A DNA stretch of 64,000 nt from contig NZ_AXWO01000001.1 of NCBI RefSeq assembly GCF_000482705.1, positions 124,001-188,000 of the forward strand. The letters run 5' to 3'. The position numbers and the translations under genes are program-made. Origin of the DNA: Glycomyces arizonensis DSM 44726. GTDB taxonomy: Bacteria; Actinomycetota; Actinomycetes; Mycobacteriales; Micromonosporaceae. This document shows, piece after piece, positions 57,851 through 64,000 of this stretch (positions within the stretch are counted from its first letter, which is position 1; the number at the start of each line of letters is the position of its first letter). The notes under the pieces were generated by a model. That model was not told where the DNA came from. It made no database searches and saw only the letters and a program-made list of their open reading frames with translations.

Positions 57851-58966
57851 TTACGACTCCTCTGACCCGGGCCAGGTGCGGGCGACCGATTCCGCAAGGG
57901 CCCTCAGACCCTCCGCGGGGGCCTTCATCGCCTTCTCGACGCTGCCGAGCAGCTCGGTGACCGAGTGGACGCCTGCCAGGTCCGGGTGCTCGTCGAGGTC
58001 CGACTTTCCCGCCAGCACCAGGCACGGCTTGCCGTGGGCCGCGGCCGCCGAGGCGACCTCTGCGGCGAGCTTGCCGCGCAGGCTCTGGGCGTCGAAGGAG
58101 CCTTCGCCGGTGATGACGAGGTCGGACGCCGCCACGGCGGCGTCCAGGCCGACGGCCTCGCACGTCAGCTTCGCGCCCGAGGCGCGGCGGCCGCCGAGGA
58201 GGAAGAAGGCCAGACCGAGGCCGCCCGCCGCGCCCGCGCCCGGCCAACCGGAGGCTCCGACGGGGCCGAGGTCGCGTTCGGCGATCTCGGCGAAGTTCGC
58301 CAGCGCCGCCTCCAAGAGCGGCAGGTCGCTCTTCCCCGCGCCCTTCTGCGGCCCGAACATGTAGGTGGCGCCGTGCGGGCCGAGCAGGGGGGAGTCGACG
58401 TCGGTGGCGGCGACGAATTCCACCCCCCTGGTGCGCGGGAGCCCGTCGATCGAGGTGCAGGCGGCGAGCGCCGCGCCGCCGTACGGGAGGGCCGAGCCGG
58501 CGAGGTCGCGGCAGGTGTAGCCGAGGGCGGTGAGCATGCCGGTGCCCGCGTCGTTGGTGGCCGAGCCGCCGAGGCCGACCACGACGCGCCGCGCGCCGGT
58601 CTCGATGGCGGCGCCGATGACCTGCCCGAGGCCGTAGGTGGTGGTGCGGCGCGGGTCGCGTTCGGCGGCGGTGAGCAGGTGGAGGCCGCAGGTGGCGGCC
58701 GATTCGACGTAGGCGGTGCCGCCCTCACGCAGGTAGTCGGCCTTGACGGGGCGGCCGAGCGGGTCGCAGGCGTCCACCGTTCGCCTTGCGGCCGTGGGGA
58801 TCGCTGCTTCCAGGACGTCGATGAAGCCGGGGCCGCCGTCGGCGAGCGGGAGCTCGGCGGCGGTGTCGGCGCCGCGGGCGCGTCGCCAGCCGTCGGCGAT
58901 GGCGCTCGCGGCCTCGGCGGCGGTCATGGTGCCGGCGAACTTGTCGGGAGCTATGAGGATGCGCAC
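57851..58966 (-). CDS. Glycerate kinase, GlxK type
   Basis: Encodes 371 residues with the two-domain GlxK plan: MRILIAPDKFAGTMTAAEAASAIADGW, LPLADGGPGFIDVL, YVESAATCGL, VVGLGGSATNDAGTGML, PGAGAAGGLGLAFFLLGG, DLVITGEGSFDAQSLRGK. It phosphorylates glycerate to a phosphoglycerate, feeding glycolysis. Monocistronic on the minus strand; the gene's far end is framed by the minisatellite region. It is next to erpA, an order also known from mycobacteria. Confidence 0.94.
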   Translation of the reverse strand: MRILIAPDKFAGTMTAAEAASAIADGWRRARGADTAAELPLADGGPGFIDVLEAAIPTAARRTVDACDPLGRPVKADYLREGGTAYVESAATCGLHLLTAAERDPRRTTTYGLGQVIGAAIETGARRVVVGLGGSATNDAGTGMLTALGYTCRDLAGSALPYGGAALAACTSIDGLPRTRGVEFVAATDVDSPLLGPHGATYMFGPQKGAGKSDLPLLEAALANFAEIAERDLGPVGASGWPGAGAAGGLGLAFFLLGGRRASGAKLTCEAVGLDAAVAASDLVITGEGSFDAQSLRGKLAAEVASAAAAHGKPCLVLAGKSDLDEHPDLAGVHSVTELLGSVEKAMKAPAEGLRALAESVARTWPGSEES

Positions 58967-59068
58967 ACCGAGAGCCTAATCCATGCCCCGAACCCGTGTG
59001 TAACCGCTTGCCAAGCACTTAGGGGGCACCGAGCGGATCACACGGCGCACACCCGGACTCGCGAGCAT

Positions 59069-59103
59069 CCGACAACCGTTCGCGAGCCATTAGAATCGTC
59101 GCC
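59069..59103 (+). promoter_or_regulatory. nadA promoter, leaderless type
   Basis: TAGAAT (59091-59096) lies seven bases before ATG 59104, with CCGACA (59069-59074) 16 bases further up as a weak -35. No ribosome site is present, so the mRNA probably starts at or next to the ATG. Confidence 0.5.
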
Positions 59104-60270
59104 ATGACGGGCTTCAATGAACCTGCTCCCACCCAGACCGCGCTCCTGCTGCTCGGCCGAGGCACCGATGCGGACTCCGAGCGCGGCGTCGACTGCCCCG
59201 GCGAGCTGCCCGCGCCCTCCGATCCCGACCTCGTCGAGCGCGCCCGCGCCGCCAAGGAGGCCCTCGGCGGCAGCGTCTTCGTCCTCGGGCACCACTACCA
59301 GCGGGACGAGGTCATCCAGTTCGCCGACGTCACCGGCGACTCCTTCAAACTCGCCCAGCAGGCCGCGGCCCGCCCCGACGCGGAGTACATCGTCTTCTGC
59401 GGCGTCCACTTCATGGCCGAGTCGGCCGACATCCTCACCGGGGACCACCAGCGGGTCATCCTGCCCGACCTGGCCGCGGGCTGCTCGATGGCCGACATGG
59501 CGACCGCCTCGCAGGTGGAGCAGTGCTGGGAGGACCTGGCGGCCGCGGGCGTCGCCGAGGCCACCGTCCCGATGACCTACATGAACTCCTCGGCCGCGAT
59601 CAAGGCCTTCGTCGGCCGCGAGGGCGGCGTGGTGTGCACCTCCTCGAACGCCGAGCGGGCGCTGCGCTGGGCCTACGAGCGCGGCGAGAAGGTCCTGTTC
59701 CTGCCCGACCAGCACCTGGGACGCAACACCGTGGTCGGGCAGATGGGCTTCGACCTTGCAGACTGCGCGCTGTACAACCCGCACAAGCCGAACGGCGGCT
59801 TGACCGCCGAGGAGCTGCGCGCGGCGAAGATCATCCTGTGGAAGGGCCACTGCTCGGTGCACGGGCGCTTCACGCTCGAGTGCGTCGAGGAGATGCGCTC
59901 CCGCAAGCCCGGCGTCAACATCCTGGTCCACCCCGAATGCAAGCACGAGGTGGTGGCGGCGGCCGACCACGTGGGCTCGACCGAGTACATCATCAAGACA
60001 CTCGACGCGGCCGAGCCCGGCAGCTCCTGGGCCGTGGGCACCGAGCTGAACCTGGTGCGGCGCCTGGCGAACGCGCACCCGGACAAGGAGATCTCGTTCC
60101 TGGACCGGACGGTGTGCTACTGCTCGACGATGAACCGGATCGACCTGCCGCACCTGGTGTGGGCCCTCGAAGAGCTCGTCGCCGGGCGCGTCCCGAACCA
60201 GATCACCGTGGAGGCCGAGACCGCCAAGCAGGCGCGGGCGGCGCTCGACAGGATGCTGGAACTGCCCTGA
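59104..60270 (+). CDS. nadA: Quinolinate synthase
   Basis: Encodes 388 residues. NadA condenses iminoaspartate and dihydroxyacetone phosphate to quinolinate using a 4Fe-4S cluster. Conserved blocks: VLGHHYQRDEVIQFADVTGDSF, IVFCGVHFMAESADIL (Cys), GCSMADMA, MTYMNSSAAIKAFVG, CTSSNAERALRW, LFLPDQHLGRNTV, WKGHCSVHGRF, VHPECKHEV, and near the end CYCSTMNRIDLPHLVWALEEL. It belongs to de novo NAD synthesis together with nadE at 41202, though nadB and nadC are not nearby. Confidence 0.96.
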   Translation: MTGFNEPAPTQTALLLLGRGTDADSERGVDCPGELPAPSDPDLVERARAAKEALGGSVFVLGHHYQRDEVIQFADVTGDSFKLAQQAAARPDAEYIVFCGVHFMAESADILTGDHQRVILPDLAAGCSMADMATASQVEQCWEDLAAAGVAEATVPMTYMNSSAAIKAFVGREGGVVCTSSNAERALRWAYERGEKVLFLPDQHLGRNTVVGQMGFDLADCALYNPHKPNGGLTAEELRAAKIILWKGHCSVHGRFTLECVEEMRSRKPGVNILVHPECKHEVVAAADHVGSTEYIIKTLDAAEPGSSWAVGTELNLVRRLANAHPDKEISFLDRTVCYCSTMNRIDLPHLVWALEELVAGRVPNQITVEAETAKQARAALDRMLELP

Positions 60271-60429
60271 GCCGCGGACGGCACACGATTCCGACGGGAA
60301 TGCGGTTGCGCGCTCCAGTAGTGCCTATGATCACCGTCGGTTATCCCCTGGCCTGGGGGTTCTGGTCGTGGCCGTTCCGTTATCGTTGGGCGACGACCCC
60401 GGTCTTATCCACCCATCTGAGGAGACCTG

Positions 60430-61791
60430 TTGAGCGGCACCGCGACCACCCCGGAAGACATGCTGATCATCCACGGCGGAACTCCGCTTCAGGGCGAAGT
60501 CACCGTCAGAGGCGCCAAGAACCTCGTGTCCAAGGCCATGGTGGCCGCGCTCCTCGGCACCTCCCCCTCGGTCCTCCGCGGCGTCCCGGCCATCCGCGAC
60601 GTCGAGGTCGTCACCGGGCTGCTGCGCGTCCACGGCGTCGACGTCGCACTCGAGGGCGACACCCTGTACATGGACCCCACCTCCGTCGAGTCGGCCGGGG
60701 TCGAGGAGATCAACGTCCACGCCGGCACCAGCCGCATCCCGATCCTGCTGTGCGGCCCGCTCCTGCACCGCCTCGGCCGCGCCTTCATCCCCGACCTCGG
60801 CGGCTGCAACATCGGCGGGCGCCCCATCGACTTCCACCTCGACGCGCTGCGCGAGTTCGGCGCCGTCGTCGAGAAGAGCCCCGAGGGCACGCACCTGTCG
60901 GCCCCGAACGGCCTCCACGGCATCCAGTACACCCTGGAGTACCCGTCGGTCGGCGCCACCGAGCAGGTCCTGCTCACCGCCGTCATGGCCGAGGGCACCA
61001 CCGAGCTGCGCAACGCCGCGATCGAGCCGGAGATCGTCGACCTCATCTGCATCCTGCAGAAGATGGGCGCGATCATCAAGGTCCACACCAACCGCGTCAT
61101 CGAGATCGTCGGCGTCGGCGAGCTCAAGGGCTACTCCCACCGGGCGCTCCCCGACCGCATCGAGGCCGCCTCGTGGGCGTCGGCGGCGCTGGCCACCGAG
61201 GGCAACGTGTTCGTGCGGGGAGCCGAGCAGGCGGACATGATGACGTTCCTCAACGTCTTCCGCTCCATCGGCGGGGCCTATGAGGTGGACGACGACCCCG
61301 TCGAGGGCGGCATCCGCTTCTGGCACCCCGGCGGCCCGCTCAAGCCGGTGGCGCTGGAGACCGACGTGCACCCGGGCCTCATGACCGACTGGCAGCAGCC
61401 GATCGTGGTCGCCCTCACGCAGGCGGACGGCCTGTCGATCGTGCACGAGACCGTCTATGAGAACCGGCTCGGCTACACCTCCGAGCTGCGCCAGATGGGC
61501 GCGAACATCGAGCTGTACTCCGAATGCCTGGGCGGGACCCCGTGCCGGTGGGGGCGCCGCAACTTCCTGCACTCGGCCGTGATCGCCGGGCCGAGCAAGC
61601 TCCACGCCGCCGACCTGCAGATCCCTGATCTGCGGGCCGGGTTCAGCCACCTCATCGCGGCCCTGTCCGCCGAGGGCACCTCGCGGGTCTACGGCGTCGA
61701 CCGCTACATCACGCGCGGGTACGAGAACTTCGAGGCGAAGCTCCAGGGCCTCGGCGCCAAGATCGAGCGCCCGGCCCCGGCCGCCGCTTAG
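60430..61791 (+). CDS. murA: UDP-N-acetylglucosamine 1-carboxyvinyltransferase, MurA type
   Basis: Encodes 453 residues from TTG 60430, with AGGAGA five bases upstream. EPSP-synthase fold with the UDP-sugar and enolpyruvyl sites: MLIIHGGTPLQGEVTVRGAKNLVSKAMVAALL, TSRIPILLCGPLLHRLGRAFIPDLGGCNIGGRPIDFHL (the Cys in GGCNIG is the PEP-reactive Cys), LRNAAIEPEIVDL and TDWQQPIVVAL. It starts peptidoglycan synthesis, or is a MurA-like paralogue; two are common in some actinobacteria. TATGAT at 60326-60331 is a possible -10. Ended by a hairpin. Confidence 0.93.
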   Translation: MSGTATTPEDMLIIHGGTPLQGEVTVRGAKNLVSKAMVAALLGTSPSVLRGVPAIRDVEVVTGLLRVHGVDVALEGDTLYMDPTSVESAGVEEINVHAGTSRIPILLCGPLLHRLGRAFIPDLGGCNIGGRPIDFHLDALREFGAVVEKSPEGTHLSAPNGLHGIQYTLEYPSVGATEQVLLTAVMAEGTTELRNAAIEPEIVDLICILQKMGAIIKVHTNRVIEIVGVGELKGYSHRALPDRIEAASWASAALATEGNVFVRGAEQADMMTFLNVFRSIGGAYEVDDDPVEGGIRFWHPGGPLKPVALETDVHPGLMTDWQQPIVVALTQADGLSIVHETVYENRLGYTSELRQMGANIELYSECLGGTPCRWGRRNFLHSAVIAGPSKLHAADLQIPDLRAGFSHLIAALSAEGTSRVYGVDRYITRGYENFEAKLQGLGAKIERPAPAAA

Positions 61792-61801
61792 CGGGTCACC
61801 G

Positions 61802-61825
61802 CCGAGCGGCCCGAGCGCCGCTCGG
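61802..61825 (+). terminator. Hairpin terminator after murA
   Basis: CCGAGCGGC (61802-61810) and GCCGCTCGG (61817-61825), nine-bp stem with a six-base loop. Confidence 0.65.
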
Positions 61826-61897
61826 ATCAGCGGCTCCGAACGCTGGGTATGCTGGAGGGCAGCATGCCGTCGCGAGTTGAGGAAGGGCGATCGCCCC

Positions 61898-62545
61898 GTG
61901 GGGAAGAAGTCCGCCGAGCAGGCTCCGGCCGTCGAGGAATCGAAGCCGGCCGCCGCCACCGATAAGAAGGGGAAGGCCACCCCGAAGCAGGTCAAGCAGG
62001 CCAAGGCCCGTCCCCCGGCCAAGCCGCCGCTCACCGCGAAGGAAGCGAGGCAGCAGGCGAAGTCGTCCAAGCTCAGCCCCGAGCAGAAGAAGCAGGCCAA
62101 GGACGACGTGCGCCGCGAGCGCGCCCGGATCGCCGAGGGCCAGTGGAAGGGCGACCCGCTCTACGACAAGTACCACCTGCCGCGCGACCGCGGCCCCGAG
62201 CGCCTGCTCGTGCGCGACATCGTCGACTCGCGGCGCACCGTCGCCCAGTACTTCTTCGCGTTCACCATGGTCCTGCTGCTGGCCACGAACATCTTCCTGA
62301 ACGCCGTCGGCATCCTCATGCTGGTGTGGGTGGCCATGATGGCCGGCCTCGTCCTGGACTCGTACTTCCTGTGCCGCAAGGTCCGCAAGCTGGTGTGGAA
62401 GCGGTTCCCGAACACGAAGCAGCGCAAGGGCGGCCTGTACTGGTACGCGATTCAGCGGTCGATCATGTTCCGCTCGATGCGCACCCCGAAGCCGCGCATG
62501 AGCTACAAGGCCACCGAGGACGACCTGGGCCAGGTCGTCAGGTAG
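61898..62545 (+). CDS. DUF3043 membrane protein
   Basis: Encodes 215 residues from GTG 61898. A Lys/Ala-rich cytoplasmic N-terminus (about 1-90) precedes DPLYDKYHLPRDRGPERLLVRDIVDSRR and two spans (about 112-150; TVAQYFFAFTMVLLLATNIFLNAVGILMLVWVAMMAGLVL), then a basic tail. This is the complete DUF3043 plan of actinobacteria. Function unknown. Confidence 0.88.
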   Translation: MGKKSAEQAPAVEESKPAAATDKKGKATPKQVKQAKARPPAKPPLTAKEARQQAKSSKLSPEQKKQAKDDVRRERARIAEGQWKGDPLYDKYHLPRDRGPERLLVRDIVDSRRTVAQYFFAFTMVLLLATNIFLNAVGILMLVWVAMMAGLVLDSYFLCRKVRKLVWKRFPNTKQRKGGLYWYAIQRSIMFRSMRTPKPRMSYKATEDDLGQVVR

Positions 62546-62673
62546 CGCTCGGGCACGATCCGAGACAGCGCCCCTGCGAGTCACCGGGACCGGGCGTCTT
62601 CGCCACTCGCCTCCGGGTCCCCGATGGCTTAATCTGAATGTCGTAACCCTCAGTTACCGGGAAAGAAGTCAAC

Positions 62674-63756
62674 GTGGTGGATGTCGCGGCGGACTTGCGT
62701 GCCGGGCTGGTCCGCGCCCTCGGACCCCTCGACCGCGCCACACTGCGCCACGCCATCGCCGACACCGTCGGCCTCCAGCAGATCCGCGAGCAGGCCGGCC
62801 AGCGGCTCGCCCGCCACGGCGGCGAGGCCGACCAGTCGCGGCTGCTCGGCGTCCGGGCCGTCACCATGCGGGTGCTCGGCGACTTCGACGGCGCCGAGGC
62901 GGACGCCGCCGCCGCGGTCAAGTACGCCGAGGCCGTCGGCGCGGACCTCCTGCTCGCCCCCGCCCGGGCCCGATTGGGCCAGGTCTTCCGCGTCCAGGGC
63001 CGCTACGCCGAGGCCGACCAGCTGTTCGCGCTGGCCGAGGCCGGGGAGCTCCCCCGCACGCTGACCGGAGCGGTGCGCGCCTACGCCGCGCTGTCGTGCC
63101 TCTCGCAGGGCCGCGTCACCGAGGGCCTCATCCACCTCCAGCGGGCCAGCGAGCAGAACCCGCACGGCTTCGTCATGCAGATCGTCGAGACGGCGCTCGG
63201 TCTGGCCGAGGAGCTGGCCGCGAAGGGCGGCTTCGGGCCGGGGCCGCGCGGGTGGCCCGAGCGGGCCGGGCATCCGGCGCCCGACCGCTACCAGGACCAG
63301 CAGACCGGGCGGTGGGGCTACCTCGGGCCGAACGGGCGGCCGGTGGTCAAGGCGGCGTTCAGCCAGGCCGGGGACTTCCGCGGCGGCGTGGCCGCGGTCT
63401 GCCAGGCCGACTGGGGCGCCATCGACAAGCAGGGCACCGTCGTCGTGCCCATGCTCTACAGCTCCCTCGACACGCCTACTGTGGACGGCCGCACGGTGAC
63501 CGGTTTCGTCGGCGGCGTGGCCGTCGCCGCCCAGCGCGGGCGCTCGGGCGTCGTCCACCGCTCCGGGCGCGTGGTCGTGGCGCCGCGCTACCAGCACATC
63601 GCCGTCCACCCGGCGGGGTTCCTCGTCTCCATGGACGGCTACACGTGGGGCACGCTCGGGCTCGACGGCACCGAGCTCATACCGCCCAGAGTAGACCGAG
63701 CCGAGGCGGTCCGGACCCTGGACGCGGCCGTGTCGATCGACGACGGACCGCTGTAG
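62674..63756 (+). CDS. TPR-like and WG-repeat protein
   Basis: Encodes 360 residues from GTG 62674, with GGGAAAG upstream and TAATCT about 40 bases before it. The N-terminal half (about 1-190) is helical and TPR-like (GDFDGAEADAAAAVKYAEAVGADLLLAPARARLGQVFRVQGRYAEADQLFALAE). The C-terminal half has WG repeats (GRWGYLGPNGRPVVKAAFSQAGDFRGGVAAVCQADWGAIDKQGTVVVPMLY, GVVHRSGRVVVAPRYQHI). WG repeats are protein-binding or regulatory modules. Cytoplasmic; partner unknown. Confidence 0.8.
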   Translation: MVDVAADLRAGLVRALGPLDRATLRHAIADTVGLQQIREQAGQRLARHGGEADQSRLLGVRAVTMRVLGDFDGAEADAAAAVKYAEAVGADLLLAPARARLGQVFRVQGRYAEADQLFALAEAGELPRTLTGAVRAYAALSCLSQGRVTEGLIHLQRASEQNPHGFVMQIVETALGLAEELAAKGGFGPGPRGWPERAGHPAPDRYQDQQTGRWGYLGPNGRPVVKAAFSQAGDFRGGVAAVCQADWGAIDKQGTVVVPMLYSSLDTPTVDGRTVTGFVGGVAVAAQRGRSGVVHRSGRVVVAPRYQHIAVHPAGFLVSMDGYTWGTLGLDGTELIPPRVDRAEAVRTLDAAVSIDDGPL

Positions 63757-63793
63757 AGCAGGCGCTTTCTACAACCCTGTGATTTTCGTTTCG

Positions 63794-63828
63794 TTGACAC
63801 TAGCCGAGCGGCCGGTAGGCTCATCGGC
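63794..63828 (+). promoter_or_regulatory. Aldo/keto reductase promoter, leaderless type
   Basis: TTGACA (63794-63799), 16-base spacer and TAGGCT (63816-63821) are followed seven bases later by ATG 63829. Near-consensus -35 box, no Shine-Dalgarno sequence. Confidence 0.65.
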
Positions 63829-64000
63829 ATGGAGTTTCGTCATCTCGGCCGTTCCGGCCTCGTTATTTCTGAAATGGTCTACGGCAACTGGATCACCCAC
63901 GGCGGACAGGTCGAGGAGGACGCCGCGATCGCGTGCGTCCAGGCCGCGCTCGACGAAGGCATCACCACCTTCGACACCGCCGACGCCTACATCCACGGCG
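63829..64000 (+). CDS. Aldo/keto reductase, N-terminal part (cut by window edge)
   Basis: 57 residues before the window ends: [57 protein letters not shown]. It has the AKR start (LGRSGL, GNW, and [11 protein letters not shown] with the catalytic Asp, and the Tyr next to it), in the voltage-gated potassium-channel-beta-like group. The Lys and His of the catalytic set lie past the window edge. Substrate not predictable. Confidence 0.85.
   Translation, partial: MEFRHLGRSGLVISEMVYGNWITHGGQVEEDAAIACVQAALDEGITTFDTADAYIHG

Overview
The window is high-GC actinobacterial DNA. Signs are the G/C-ending codon use, GTG and TTG starts, four-base GTGA/ATGA gene overlaps, a class A RNase P RNA, and a housekeeping order (glnE, amidotransferase, glnA2-type synthetase, panB, nadE, ctaC, erpA, glycerate kinase) that recalls other actinomycetes. 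A glycan-degrading soil or plant-associated filamentous genus, for example in or near Glycomycetaceae, would fit. That placement is inference; no marker here proves it.

Region by region. (1) 0-16 kb is a sugar-use island. It holds a LacI regulator fragment beside a GH43 enzyme, then a minus-strand operon of GH36 alpha-galactosidase, sugar-binding lipoprotein, two permeases and a LacI repressor. Facing that operon is a secreted clan GH-A glycosidase with carbohydrate-binding modules, and a pair of LacI-type operators lies between the two. A small kinase-like gene, a DUF2975/HTH pair and a GH5 cellulase with a ricin lectin domain follow. (2) 16-25.4 kb is a mobile-DNA scar. It contains a broken tRNA-Pro, a two-component system, a membrane protein whose end lies inside an IS, a HIRAN-domain protein, an intact tRNA-Pro(UGG), an integrase fragment, two transposase fragments, a MarR/VOC pair and a beta-helix gene fragment. 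It ends in a degenerate second copy of the tRNA-Pro 3' half. (3) 25.7-32.7 kb returns to secreted enzymes, with a two-catalytic-domain pectate lyase (PL1 plus PL9) and a GH18 chitinase, plus an NmrA/HxlR pair and a PRC-barrel protein. (4) 32.8-47 kb is core metabolism: corA, glnE, amidotransferase, glutamine synthetase, MOSC protein, HAD hydrolase, panB, nadE, TauE/SafE permease, rnpB, NUDIX and ctaF/ctaC. (5) 47-50 kb holds a cysteine-desulfurase-like gene that lacks a stop before the convergent operon, and a YbaB / small helical protein / WXG100-like operon. (6) 50-57 kb is a complete five-gene peptide ABC transporter and a shortened PfkB-type kinase. (7) 57-64 kb holds erpA, an 8-bp minisatellite framed by AT-rich palindromes, glycerate kinase, nadA, a murA-type enolpyruvyl transferase, DUF3043, a WG-repeat protein and the start of an aldo/keto reductase.

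How the genes work together. The secreted GH5, GH-A, PL1-PL9 and GH18 enzymes would release oligosaccharides outside the cell. The ABC importer, GH36 and GH43 would take up and finish them inside, under LacI control. The recurrent architecture is tight operons with GTGA/ATGA overlaps, GC-rich perfect hairpins just after the binding-protein genes of both ABC operons, and several genes whose -10 box sits 6-7 bases before the start codon, which suggests leaderless mRNAs.

No clear new defence or CRISPR system was seen. The most unusual items are the minisatellite with its AT-palindrome flanks, the split tRNA-Pro attachment-site scar, the PL1-PL9 fusion, the lid-less PfkB kinase, and the desulfurase frame with no stop.
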